DNA of 64,000 nucleotides. It comes from Lumbricus rubellus (taxonomy: Eukaryota; Annelida; Clitellata; Crassiclitellata; Lumbricidae). Below the pieces are notes generated by a model. The model searched no databases and was not told where the DNA came from. It worked only from the letters and a program-made list of their open reading frames with translations. A program made the position numbers and the translations under genes. The stretch is taken from the NCBI GenBank assembly GCA_945859605.1, contig OX243824.1, positions 25,062,814-25,126,813 of the forward strand, given 5' to 3'. Shown in pieces: positions 25,242 to 32,330 of this stretch (position 1 is its first letter; each line of letters starts with the position of its first letter).

Positions 25242-28200
25242 GTCATCGTCATCGTCGTCATCGTCGTCATCGTCATCGTCATCGTCATCATCATCATCAT
25301 CATCCCCATCAGCAACAGCAACAGCAACAGCAACAACATCATCATCGTCGTTGTCGTCATCGTCATTATCATCATTGTCATCATCATTGTCCTCGTCATT
25401 GCAATAGTAATTAAGTATTATTGTTGTTTTCAGGCTTATCAATATTAGTGATGGTATAATTCTTATTACAAGTGCATTATCAGCAGCAGAAGCAGCAGCA
25501 GAGGTAGCCTACATGTAGTCATAGGAGTAGTATTGTTGCTGTTGATGACGGTGGTATAGGAGTCGCAGGGGTGGCGGTGGTGATGTTGGTAGTAGCAATG
25601 GTGGTGGCAACAGTAAGTAGTTGCAGTGGTGATGGTGTTGGTGGTGGTGGCAGGCCTAGAAGTAGTAGCAGTAGTTGTAACAGCAATTGTTGTTGTTGGT
25701 GTTATTGTTGTAAGATTTTGTCAATTTTACTCATACATTATTAGTGGCATTGCTGTACTGTTGTAGTTGCATTGGTGATGGTAGTGGTAGTGGTGGCAGT
25801 AGTAGAAGTAGTTACAGTAGTTGTAGCAGCAATTGTTGTTATTGCTCTTGTAAGATGCTTTCAGTTTTACCCAAATTAGTGGCATTGCTCTGCTGTAACT
25901 ATTCGAGTAGGCCACGTATGTTAACGGCCGTATATTTTGTGATGGACGTGTTTATTGCTCACGAATATTCTGACTTATCACCTACCTGAAATTCTGACTT
26001 ATCACCTACCTGAAATTCTAGCTTATCACCTACCTGAACTTCTAACTTATCACCTACCTGAAATTCTAACTTATCACCTATCTGAAATTCTGACTTATCA
26101 CCTACCTGAAATTCTGACTTATCACCTACCTGAAATTCTGACTTATCACCTACCTGAATTTCTGCCTTATCAACTACCTGAAATTCTGGCTTATCACCTA
26201 CCTGAAATTCTGACTTATCACCTACCTGAAATTCTGGCTTATCACCTACCTGAAATTCTGCCTTATCACCTACCTGAAATTCTGCCTTATCACCTACCTG
26301 AAATTCTGCCTTATCACCTACCTGAAATTCTGACACATCACCTACCTGAAATTCTGACTTATCACCTACCTGAAATTCTGCCCTATCACCTACCTGAAAT
26401 TCTGACTCATCACCTACCTGAAATTCTGACTTATCACCTACCTTAAATTCTGACTTATCACTTACCTGAAATTCTGACTTATCAACTACCTGAAATTCTG
26501 GCTTATCACCTACCTGAAATTCTGACTTATCACCTACCTGAAATTCTGGCTTATCACCTACCTGAAATTCTGCCTTATCACCTACCTGAAATTCTGCCTT
26601 ATCACCTACCTGAAATTCTGCCTTATCACCTACCTGAAATTCTGACTCATCACCTACCTGAAATTCTGACTTATCACCTACCTGAAATTCTGCCTTATCA
26701 CCTACCTGAAATTCTGCCTTATCACCTACCTGAAGAAACTTGTTTTCTGCTTCAACGGCGCAGAACATCGTCGCTTGATTCTGAAGCATCGTAAGGAGTT
26801 CTTCAGAGTCTGGATGTTTCCTTCGGGCATCTTTCGATGTGAGAGCAGGACACCACGACTTCTCTGACGACTCTGCAGCTGCAGGGGTCGGGCAATCACA
26901 GTCGCTGTCAGAAACGCGTTGCCTTCGTCGGTCCCGTTTGGCAGAGGTGCTACGTCGGCGAGGGCTTCTCATCGACTTGCTATGGTTGTAAGGTGGCGCT
27001 TCGCCTGTGGATGGTCTCTTATTTAGTGACGGCATCTGTAAGAATTGTTAATAATATCCGTAGAAGGGAGGAAAGAGTCGATTTATATCGTGGGATTTCA
27101 TAGGCGGTTTTGAATGAATTACTATAACAAAAGAACTCAACAAAACATTAATGTAAGAACACTCCACCGTCCTATACTTCACAGTCTTAATTTTTCGATG
27201 GGCGGGCAACTTGATGAGGAAAACGTTTCTAGCAAAATGCTTTAAAATACGTAAGTGTTGTAGAAGGGAGAGGTTCGACTTATATTGTGGGACATTAGGC
27301 GATTTTGAATTAATTGATAGGCTATAACAAAATAACTCATCAAAACATTAATGTAAGGAGACATCGCACATGACCGAATAACCGATGGGTGGCAGCTTGA
27401 TGAGGAAAACGTTTCTAATTATAGCAAATACTTTAAGCTTATATACTTAATTTCATGTAGGCCATTATACTGCGATAATAATTATGCATGTACATTCGTT
27501 TAATGAGCAAAAACAGGTTTGCAAACCACAACCTGGTTCATTGAGTCAGAGAATATTACATTGAACTAATGATAGTAAAATATTAAAGGTAGCAATCAGT
27601 TACTTGAATTGAATAGAATCGATGGACCTTTAATGGTAATATGTTTGAAAAGAACTCTAGAGACAAAGTTTCGGTCATCTTTGCTCGGAAGTTCAAAAAT
27701 GTGCACACGGGCCCTGAGACCTGGACGAGGGTTGTTCTTTGGCGGGAAAAGAGCTCGAAGGACGTGATGCAGTTAGATAAATAAATAATACACTTCCTTT
27801 CTTGCTTAATGACACCCAATACAAAAATGAGCAGACCTGGACTTGGACTTACATGGACTTACCGAAACTAGATCATTTACCACCATTGGGGCTGCTCTTT
27901 CGAATGCCCTTCCCCTCCTTCAGGTGTTTCCAAACTTTCTAGATCTTTTCATACATCTCTGTCACTCCTCGAAACCTCTTGCTTCTCTCGAGGTAGGCTT
28001 CCTCGCAATGGAAGAGGTTCCGAAGAGCTACTAAAATGGCTACATAAAGGTTTATAATTACATTGGATTAGTTTAATAGCCGAAGTGAGCTATATCAGTC
28101 AATGCATCGAAATTTATATAGTACTCGTTCAGAGACGCTCAAAGACGTTCATGGGCGGAGTTTATCAGGGGCTAGGGGGGCTAAGCCCCCCCCCCCAAGA

Positions 28201-31200
28201 AGGTCCAGATTCAACTTTTTAACCATGAAAATGGTATCCTTTTTCGGGGTTAGCCCCCCCCTCTAAGAAGGCCCAGACTCGGGGTTAGCCCCCCCTAAGA
28301 ACGGAAACCAAACTCCGCCCATGAAGACGTTACTTTAAAGCCACTATAGGGACGACACTCAACGACTTTAATCATAGACTCACGCTTTGTCCATACAACC
28401 CATGGCTGTCCGTTGAGCTTCTCGAGTGACCCCGGTCGGCATCCGACATCGACGACTCTCCAGCTGTTTTGAAGGTCGTTTCAAAGACTTGCCTTTGAGC
28501 ATAGCTCTCAGCTTCGGGATATGTTCGTGAAGTTTTGCGTCTATCTTCTCTCGCGAAGCTGTCTCGCCTGTTGTCTGGAACAAAAGTACGTTCATCCAAG
28601 CCGAGCGAAATTCGTCTGTTGTTTTCACTGTTCGGAGTTGGCCTACTAGCTGGCTGAACTGGTATTTCCTCTTTGAATGCTTTATTCGATGTAGCCGTGC
28701 CAATCATGTTAGGAGAGGTATGACTTTCAAAGGCAACGAATCTCCTACTTTCAAAAGAACCTCTTCTGTTGTTTTCACCATTCGCAGTAGGCCTACTTAC
28801 TGGTTGAAAAGGATTATCCTCTTTGAATACTTTATTGAATGTAGTCGTGTCAGTCATGTCAGGCGAGGCGACGAATCTTCTGTTGTCTAGTGAACCTCTT
28901 CTGTTACCATCACTATAATTATCGGTGATCGTTCTAAATGTACTACCCGGCTGAGCTGGGCTTTCCCATTTGATGTCTCTTTTAGAAGTAGTCGTGGCAG
29001 TCATGTCAGGAGATAAGCCGCGATTCAAGATAACAGATCTTTCAGCTTCCTGCGACACGATATCTCTCTGATGCGGCGAAGATAGGCTTAAGTCCTCCTT
29101 CGTTTTCTTTGTCTCGGCTGCTTCAACGGAGCGCGTAGCATCTGACATGGGAACCGAAACCCAGGAGTTCCTTCTTTTCACCCAACCGAAAATGTTCGCC
29201 GAATTTCCAAGATGGCGCTGTTGCAGTGCTTCCCTTGCCGAGTGGTCCTTGGTGGAGCTTAAAACGTCTCGCAAACTGTCGCGGCATATATCCGGCGACA
29301 GGGTGCTCGCGTTAGCGCGATGCTTTTCACAGCATTCGGCCGCAGAACGTCTGCGACTGAAACCGTACCTTTTACAGCACAGGTCGGACTCGGAGTCGGA
29401 GAAACAGGCACCTAAGGCGCTCGTTTCTAAGCACCCAGTGGCATAGTTGTCATCGGCGACGTTTCCATGACAATCAACTTGTCCAACATCGCGGCTGTAG
29501 ACTAGATTTGGATTCGTCGAAAGCTTAGGAGTCGTCTTCTCGAGGTATCGCATTTCGAATGGTCGTGCACGATCTGCTGGAATGGGTGCGGCCTCGCATC
29601 CACACCCCGAATCACCTTCCGTACTCTTCCAGATCTTCCCTCTTTCTACGTGTCCCCGCTTGTCGGTATTTCCAGTAAGACGCAAATGTTTCTGATCGCT
29701 GATAAGCCCCCGGTTTGTGTGATCATCCTTCTTGTGGCCAAGAGCAACACGCCTATCATTTACATCACCTACGGTCGCTAAATCATTCTCTCGCACAGAG
29801 CCCAATCCAGGTGTAGTTATGTAGATCTCATCGACGGTGTTCCAGCATCTGTCCTCTGCTGCAGCGGTCTCGATAGGGAAGGCAGGATGCCCTGCGGTCC
29901 GACTTCGGGTCTGGGTCTCTACGGCGCTCGTGCAGTGGGTCGACGGCTGCCAGTCCAGGATGTGCTCGATTTTCTTCAGCGTCTTCGAGACCCGATCTGC
30001 ACTCGACCACAAACAACGAAACTCAATGATCTACAGCTTTGTGGGCTATTTATAATAGGCAGCGCTCGTTAATAAGCCGGTGCCCCCGCTTGGCTTTCTA
30101 GAGTCGCTTTAGAAATCAGGAGTTTACTATCACGATTACGATTACGATTGGGCAATGGGCATCTATGTTATTTAGGACAAACAGCAACAAAACCGTATGC
30201 CTAATATATATTAGGTTTTCATAAACCAAAATACATGTACGATATGGGCAGGTGTATACTTGCTGCAAAGGTTTTTAAATATCCGTTGATTAATAATATT
30301 CAGACTCGCAAGTTTGTTCGCATTGAAGAATACAATCTTACGTACTTACAAAAATTATTTATTACTTCGTCGCCGTACTTTGTCCTCAGTAATCTGTGTA
30401 TGCCTGTCACTTTTATTTGTTTCAATGAGGACGCACACGCACGCACACACACACAGACACTCACACACACATACAGAAGACGACAGGCACATACAGAACG
30501 AGAGACAGGCATAGAATGATCGCGTAGACGCAGGCATCCAATAAGACAAAGGAGCACAGAACAATTGTTAGAAAACGCAACGATTTAAGACTTAAGGCCT
30601 TGCACACGTGATCTAAGCCAGATATTGAAGTCACAGAAAGAATGAAAAGGATAGTTCATACTGGCGATATTATTATTGTAAATTACGTTTGAAACCCGTT
30701 ACGGGAGTTTCCAAGAAGATAACGATTCCGAAGTTGATAAACAAACAACTAAACCAAACCATAGTATCACTGGCAGGCATCTTTAGAGGACAATACCTGC
30801 TCCAATGCAGGGTGTAATTGCAGTATCAAGGACCTTGTATGTGGGTCAGGAACAGGGTTAAGCGTCGTGAGGGTCGGTTATGGTTGGTGTTAGGGTTAGT
30901 GTCGTCACTATAAGATACTGTCGAAAGATACTGCATAATATGCTACGATCACCGATACTGCAACTGCGCCGAATTTAACATAATAGGCATGCAGTAAGCT
31001 GATACCGGTACGTTTTCAAATATAAGTAAGTGCCATCTCAAAGAGTGGGACCGCAGACCTCCTGGGCATAACTATGGTATCGGGGACCGACGTGTCGGTT
31101 AGGGTCAGGTTGGATCGATTATGGCTCAGGTTAGGCGTCGTGAGGGTCGGTTACGTCAGATAAAGCGCCGTGAAGGTCGGTTAGGGTCACGTGTATATGG

Positions 31201-31792
31201 GGTTAGTGTTGTCACTCGGTCTTCGATACTAAGTCTTATAGTTACACCACCTCCTAACAGCAGCGACTGTAGTAGGTGGTGAAAGCAACAATCTGAACAT
31301 TTTAACGAATGCCTACCAGTGTCATATTTATTCGATTCGAGCTTCCGGTAATAATTATTGAGCGAAAATTGTGAGCTCATGCTTAAAACTTTGCTAATCA
31401 AGTCAACGGAAATTAGTTACAGATCTAGCACCAGTAAAATTATGACAACTGAAAGCAGCGAATACGTTAACGATTATTATACTGAATACAATATTCTCAT
31501 CATAATAATTATCGTATACTAAATTTGTAATTCGCTTCTCTTACTTTGAAGCCGACTATGTTCCGCCGAGCATTGTGATGTTATGTTGCTATGACAACGA
31601 CAGCCTTCTGTTTGTTTAGTGGAAAAATAATAATTGTTATACCCGTTCCGTACGTCTAGGTCTATCTATAGATAGGCTATATCTATGGCCTACATAGAAT
31701 TATGTCGCATAGAGTAAAATTAATAGGGCTGCTTACTTACTTATGACTTCAGAATTAAATGAATGATTAGCTATTCTGTCCTCAGCCGCCAT
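12280..31792 (-). CDS. SDCCAG8: SDCCAG8-like centrosomal coiled-coil protein gene (12 exons proposed, 3' end missing)
   Basis: This is a composite of minus-strand exons at 31792-31741, 29996-28384, 27035-26730, 25053-24910, 21663-21546, 20287-20095, 17828-17690, 17239-17087, 15589-15455, 14960-14838, 14338-14236 and 12385-12280. All junctions are phase-compatible and the joined frame is about 1061 codons so far. Residues from exon 3 onward are coiled-coil and follow human SDCCAG8 (from memory) in order: a KF.(x)2-3EL segment over the exon 3-4 junction, GLCVRC in exon 6, IKDRDELM over the exon 6-7 junction, and QTTLVKKLKKKYC in exon 12. SDCCAG8 acts at the centrosome/ciliary base and is a human ciliopathy gene (nephronophthisis/Bardet-Biedl). 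The N-terminal 550 residues (mostly exon 2) are disordered and have no human counterpart I recognise. Exon 5 and the attachment of exons 1-2 are the least certain. The symbol is a best guess. Confidence 0.7.
12410..12706. mobile_element. hAT-type MITE, CATGGGCGYCCGC family, perfect 8-bp TSD
   Basis: The ends are CATGGGCGTCCGCAG and its inverse CTGCGGACGCCCATG, flanked by CATAGGCC on both sides (12402-12409 and 12707-12714). It is inserted in SDCCAG8 intron 11 beside the exon 12 acceptor. Relatives are at 16178-16878 and 51541-51850, with degraded copies at 12725-13021 and near 35083. There is no coding sequence. Confidence 0.85.
12725..13021. mobile_element. Degraded copy of the CATGGGCGYCCGC hAT family
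   Basis: The left end is CATGGACGTCCGCACATAAG. The right end, read inverted, is CATGAGGCCCGCACATA. Target duplication is no longer convincing (4 of 8). It is adjacent to the intact copy at 12410-12706. Confidence 0.5.
13022..13609. other. Intron 11 sequence, nothing recognised
   Basis: AT-rich intronic DNA of the SDCCAG8-like gene with a few TAGGCCTA words. No exon, RNA gene or element boundary was seen. Confidence 0.5.
13610..14015. mobile_element. Tc1/mariner-type MITE with long inverted repeats and TA target site
   Basis: It begins CACTGTGTCCCAATAAATCG and ends with the inverse sequence, bounded by TA on both sides (13608-13609 and 14016-14017). The arms are similar for about 130 bp (including AAAATTTCAAAACTGTTTTT and GATAATTATCT), so the transcript would fold into a long hairpin. 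The core (13740-13890) has no transposase. It lies in SDCCAG8 intron 11. Confidence 0.85.
14236..14338 (-). CDS. SDCCAG8-like exon 11
   Basis: The acceptor is ATATTTATAG|TGC and the strong donor is CTATG|GTGAGT. Phase 0 in, phase 1 out. It encodes KEPEQPVDGVLEKFSSLETQ and INSKVDQLQEYYG, a likely coiled-coil segment between exons 10 and 12. Confidence 0.65.
14838..14960 (-). CDS. SDCCAG8-like exon 10
   Basis: Excellent splice signals: TTTTTTATTACAG|GAG acceptor and CAACAG|GTAAAC donor, 41 codons, phase 0 at both ends. It encodes EIEEFRKSLCKLTHERDDAR and QLVRMLEHQVVMAKTASDQQQ, a heptad-patterned coiled coil. Confidence 0.75.
15455..15589 (-). CDS. SDCCAG8-like exon 9
   Basis: The acceptor is TACCTTGCGATCAG|AAT. 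The donor ACGAAG|GTTGGC is GT but weak. It has 45 codons, phase 0 to 0. It encodes NEELLSEVENQNRKLCKNQR, ERDILQEKCESISCQIMRI and ENDYTK, a coiled coil that aligns with the middle of SDCCAG8. Confidence 0.7.
15600..16177. other. Intron 8 sequence, nothing recognised
   Basis: Intronic DNA with repeated TAGGCCTA words around 15710-15860. No exon or RNA gene was recognised. Confidence 0.45.
16178..16878. mobile_element. hAT-type MITE, CATGGGCGYCCGC family, with a nested element
   Basis: The ends are CATGGACGCCCGC and the inverse GGCGCCCATG. Flanking octamers are ATCGGCAG and ATCGACAG (7 of 8). A second TIR-bounded element (16473-16870) is inserted close to its right end. It lies in SDCCAG8 intron 8. 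Confidence 0.75.
16473..16870. mobile_element. CCGGTGTC...GACACCGG element with internal CGGGGGAGA minisatellite
   Basis: It is bounded by CCGGTGTC and GACACCGG. The interior right half repeats a unit like CCGGGGGAGACTTTATTTC about five times, with inverse units (AGTCTCCC) on the left side. A sister element with diverged units (GGGGGATA type) is at 24290-24754. No target duplication was found, so the superfamily is unknown. Confidence 0.6.
17087..17239 (-). CDS. SDCCAG8-like exon 8
   Basis: The acceptor is AATGAACTGTAG|GCA and the donor is CGAAAG|GTAACC. It has 51 codons, phase 0 to 0. It encodes ALRQRDDLRDELNRVAQSTR, DDLQKERSCWKHQMERGQAE and SEQRNVELVRK, a strong coiled coil. Confidence 0.75.
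17355..17565 (-). mobile_element. tRNA-derived SINE, family A, copy 1
   Basis: Read on the minus strand it begins with a tRNA-like head containing the B box GGTTCGAATCG, then the family body (AAGCGCTTCGG...CATGAAACTCC, GCAGTGTCCGCGC), and ends GGGGCGCTATAACAAGTGCA followed by a CATACAAACA tail. Other copies are at 32066, 42461, 54491, 60411 and 61356. It lies in SDCCAG8 intron 7. Confidence 0.7.
17690..17828 (-). CDS. SDCCAG8-like exon 7
   Basis: The acceptor is TCCACTGCGCAG|GGA and the donor is TTAGAG|GTATTT. Phase 2 in, phase 0 out. It encodes KDRDELMERVLSTKSVCSFA, MDREAELYGHWSSFIINFET and AQLEVLE. The junction with exon 6 (RQLI-KDRDELM) reproduces a conserved SDCCAG8 segment and is a main support for the gene name. 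Confidence 0.75.
18039..18507. mobile_element. hAT-type MITE, GGCGGATACAG family, perfect TSD, with internal tandem repeats
   Basis: The ends are CAAGGGCGGATACAG and the inverse of CAGGGGCGGATCCAG. AGGCTACA flanks it on both sides (18031-18038, 18508-18515). Inside, a unit of about 65 bp (CCGCCAAAAAAGTTGATGAC...AGTCATCCG) repeats three times between 18145 and 18340. It lies in SDCCAG8 intron 6. Relatives are at 39586-40373 and 21765-23673. Confidence 0.85.
18508..18900. other. Intron 6 sequence, nothing recognised
   Basis: Unique-looking intronic DNA. The minus-strand open frame 18366-18737 overlaps the end of a MITE and is not supported as a gene. Confidence 0.45.
18901..20061. mobile_element. 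Mariner-type element with TIR arms built of direct repeats
   Basis: It is bounded by TA (18899-18900, 20062-20063), with ends CAGGGTGGGCCACAAAAAAG and the inverse of CAGGGTGAACCAAAAAAAGT. Each arm (about 430 bp) holds two diverged copies of a unit of about 200 bp (AGTAAGAATTTCGGAATGAA, TGATGGCCAGATTTCAT, CAAAAGTTA, TTTTGACGATTC), and the arms are inverse to each other around a core at 19380-19625. No intact transposase is visible. It ends 33 bp from SDCCAG8 exon 6. Confidence 0.8.
20095..20287 (-). CDS. SDCCAG8-like exon 6
   Basis: The acceptor is either ACTCAG|GTC (start 20292) or GGTCAG|AGA (start 20287). The latter matches the phase of exon 5. The donor is ATCAA|GTAATA, phase 2. It encodes IQRLQLEATDLQRKLGCTDS, FLAVDKLMRNSAVGLCVRCC and NQRASIVSCTDTSDNCRLTR. 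The VGLCVRC block and its distance to RQLIKDRDELM match SDCCAG8. Confidence 0.72.
20300..21545. other. Intron 5 sequence
   Basis: No further exon was recognised. Contents are a dispersed motif (AGCGCTCGTGAATAAGCTGG) at 20756-20787 and a short GACA patch at 21335-21390. Confidence 0.5.
21546..21663 (-). CDS. SDCCAG8-like exon 5 (tentative)
   Basis: The acceptor is CGTGTGACAG|GGT. The donor is GTAC|GTAACT, phase 1, or GAGTTC|GTACGT, phase 0. It encodes GSTFVMSLATNSPQTGENNA and ALSRLLTKYDFQKVKKEFV. Position, helical character of the second half and phase fit between exons 4 and 6, but sequence similarity to SDCCAG8 is weak, so it may be spurious. Confidence 0.4.
21771..23343. mobile_element. 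hAT-type element, CAGTGGCGGCGC family, perfect TSD GTCAAAGG
   Basis: The TIRs are CAGTGGCGGCGCCAGACAC and the inverse of CAGTGGCGGCGCTACGCC. GTCAAAGG flanks both sides (21763-21770, 23344-23351). The right part carries many diverged copies of TTTTGCCCTGCCAGAA (22735-23300). A mariner MITE is nested at 22249-22447. A 366-bp deletion derivative is at 59189-59554. No transposase was recognised. Confidence 0.88.
22249..22447. mobile_element. Tc1/mariner-type MITE nested in a hAT element
   Basis: It has inverted ends CACTGTGTCCGGATAAAAAG and the inverse of CACTGTGCCCGGATAAAAAA. TA lies on the left, TC on the right (TA presumably mutated). It shares the CACTGTG terminus with the MITE at 13610-14015 and is 199 bp long. 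Confidence 0.75.
23682..24289. other. Intron 4 sequence, nothing recognised
   Basis: No exon was identified. A diverged CAGCGCTC motif lies near 24071. Confidence 0.45.
24290..24754. mobile_element. CCGGTGTC...GACACCGG element with GGGGGATA repeats
   Basis: The ends are CCGGTGTCACGAAATAGAGT and the inverse (ATGACACCGG). Internal units of GGGGGATA and inverse TATCCCC words mirror the arrangement in 16473-16870, with a different unit sequence. No target duplication was recognised. It lies in SDCCAG8 intron 4. Confidence 0.6.
24910..25053 (-). CDS. SDCCAG8-like exon 4 (with a GC donor)
   Basis: The acceptor is ATAATTCTCATAG|AGC. It encodes SELISVRRMLGSLVEENSVL, NERLKQRLVDELLSTSEDVD and RAQDMHRQ. 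The last in-frame consensus donor before a stop is CGCCAG|GCAAGC, a GC-AG type donor, phase 0. Without it the frame runs to a TGA near 24815 and a GTGAGT lies just beyond the stop. The exon 3-4 junction (ENKFLQ-SELISV) matches a conserved SDCCAG8 stretch. Confidence 0.72.
25060..25415. repeat. (ATC/GTC)n trinucleotide repeat
   Basis: Imperfect ATC/GTC triplets with a short CAGCAA block (25311-25335). It begins 7 bp from the SDCCAG8 exon 4 acceptor, so the minus-strand polypyrimidine region is GAT-rich rather than pyrimidine-rich. Poly-Asp, poly-Ile, poly-Ser and poly-His frames are artefacts. Confidence 0.9.
25440..25950. repeat. Duplicated GTG/GTA-rich intronic repeat
   Basis: Two related segments share AGAAGTAGTA.CAGTAGTTGTA, CAGCAATTGTTGTT, TGTAAGAT and TTAGTGGCATTGCT (about 25655-25755 and 25805-25885). 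Low-complexity GGT/AGT words fill the rest. Confidence 0.65.
25951..25956 (-). terminator. Candidate intronic polyadenylation signal AATAAA
   Basis: On the minus strand AATAAA begins two bases after the TGA (25961-25959) that ends the octapeptide-repeat frame continuing from SDCCAG8 exon 3. The position suits a composite terminal exon, but usage is untested. Confidence 0.4.
25959..26729 (-). repeat. 24-bp minisatellite of splice-donor units, in frame with exon 3
   Basis: Thirty-two tandem units of 24 bp (minus strand consensus GTAGGTGATAAG then GCAGAATTTCAG) start exactly at the exon 3 donor and end at 25962, then TGA. Each boundary reads TTTCAG|GTAGGT, a donor with an acceptor-like TTTCAG before it. 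Translated in the exon 3 frame they give VGDKAEFQ-type octapeptides with variants at positions 4 and 5 and no stop in 256 codons. The plus-strand frame (HLPEILTY repeats) is open merely because 24 is a multiple of 3. Confidence 0.9.
26730..27035 (-). CDS. SDCCAG8-like exon 3
   Basis: The acceptor AACAATTCTTACAG|ATG puts a Met at the first codon, so an alternative start here is possible. The donor CTTCAG|GTAGGT is the first of an array of identical donors. It has 102 codons, phase 0 to 0. The first half is basic and Ser-rich (RSPRRRSTSAKRDRRRQR). The end (SEELLTMLQNQATMFCAVEA, ENKFLQ) begins the coiled coil and matches the corresponding SDCCAG8 region. Confidence 0.72.
27056..27440. repeat. 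Imperfect tandem duplication of about 190 bp in intron 2
   Basis: Two diverged copies share GTAGAAGGGA, TATATCGTGGGA, AAAACATTAATGTAAG and TTGATGAGGAAAACGTTTCTA (27056-27245 and 27253-27440). Confidence 0.75.
27441..28149. other. Intron 2 sequence; possible non-coding or cryptic exon
   Basis: Around 27856-28030 the minus strand shows a strong donor (TTTCG|GTAAGT) after a stretch whose frames all contain stops, so any exon there would be non-coding. The frame at 27583-27819 is unassigned. Confidence 0.35.
28150..28323. mobile_element. hAT-type MITE, CATGGGCGGAGTTT family, perfect TSD AAGACGTT
   Basis: A 174-bp element with ends CATGGGCGGAGTTT and the inverse AAACTCCGCCCATG. AAGACGTT flanks both sides (28142-28149, 28324-28331). 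The interior has repeated GGGGTTAGCCCCCCC words. It lies 60 bp into SDCCAG8 intron 2. Confidence 0.88.
28384..29996 (-). CDS. SDCCAG8-like exon 2, long disordered region with internal repeats
   Basis: The proposed acceptor is GTCGAGTGCAG|AT (phase 1, matching exon 1) and the donor is CAAAGC|GTGAGT (phase 0, matching exon 3). It has 537 codons. The start RVSKTLKKIEHILDWQ looks helical; the rest is polar and low in hydrophobics. The last third has three diverged repeats of about 46 residues sharing DMT.TTT.(N/K), NRRGS and RRFVA. Serine and Arg-Arg-x-Ser sites suggest phosphorylation (inference). I recognise no domain. It could be the main exon of a separate gene, but orientation, phase and adjacency favour inclusion. 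Confidence 0.6.
30059..30088. repeat. Dispersed motif GCAGCGCTCGTTAATAAGCC
   Basis: Near-copies occur at 11531-11560, 17878-17904 and 20756-20787, with a weaker one near 24071. The shared core is GCGCTCGTGAATAAGC..GTGCCC. Copies agree over about 30 bp only, so this is either the conserved end of a small repeat or a functional motif. Confidence 0.5.
30090..31740. other. Intron 1 sequence
   Basis: No exon was recognised. Features are a CA/CACACA run near 30430-30475 and a region at 30840-31215 with repeated GTCGTGAGGGTCGGTTA and GTTAGGGTTAGTGTCGTCAC words in direct copies. Confidence 0.5.
31741..31792 (-). CDS. SDCCAG8-like exon 1 (proposed start)
   Basis: ATG at 31792 gives MAAEDRIANHSFNSEVI and ends in phase 1 at ATAA|GTAAGT, a near-ideal donor. 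The context CGATGG after the ATG is good. The phase fits the exon 2 acceptor at 29997. It is the only short frame upstream of exon 2 that I found with both a Met and a matched donor. Confidence 0.5.
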
Positions 31793-32330
31793 CGATATGA
31801 GACCGTGTTGGCCGAGTCGGGCAGTTTCTCCCCCGTGCTGTAGGCCTATGTTCTGGGTTCTCTTTCTCAGTTCCGATATTGAGACTTCAGTCCACGCAGT
31901 GATCTTATCAATTTATTTTTGGTCTACCTCGTGCACGTGACCCTGTTGTTAGTAACCATTTCACAGCTACATCGATCCTGAACCCCTACCCTGTAGGCTA
32001 CGTTCTGCTCCGAGTATAAGAGTAGCTTTAGCTATAAGACCAATTCTCGAATCCATTTATTTTTCATATTTTTGGTTCTCGCATTTGCTCTAGCGCCTTT
32101 TCAAGCTCGCTACCCAGATGCCCTCCAGTACAATACAGCATTAGAGTTTCACGCGCGTCTGTTTGAGATGGATTCTTGAACTCCTGGGTTTCGGTAGGCT
32201 ACCCAATACCCATGAAACCCTCCGGCTGGAAGGTACCGAACCCATCACTTCACCCCCGCGCCCCACGGATTTTGCACTAAAATTTGCTGGCCCTGCACTT
32301 TAATTTTTGTTGATAGTTATGGTTTTGTCA
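31793..32330. promoter_or_regulatory. Presumed SDCCAG8 5' flank with degraded SINE A copy
   Basis: This lies between the proposed SDCCAG8 start and the (TCC)n tract. A degraded SINE A copy in minus orientation occupies about 32066-32262 (GCGCCTTTTCAAGCTCGCTAC ... TTTCACGCG). No TATA box or initiator is assigned. Confidence 0.35.

Noticed and set aside
25955..26446. Plus-strand HLPEILTY repeat protein
   Set aside because: Antisense of the 24-bp donor array. Both strands are open since 24 is divisible by 3, but only the minus frame continues a real exon.
25962..26729. CRISPR array
   Set aside because: Units are contiguous with no unique spacers, and the DNA is animal.
28372..28383. C-terminus SVSL-stop for the 546-codon frame
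   Set aside because: A GTGAGT donor precedes it and joins in phase 0 to the next exon; the last codons are intronic.
30840..31215. Telomere-like TTAGGG interstitial repeat
   Set aside because: Words such as GTTAGGGTTAGTG occur, but the repeats are longer, irregular GTGAGGGTCGGTTA units, not TTAGGG arrays.
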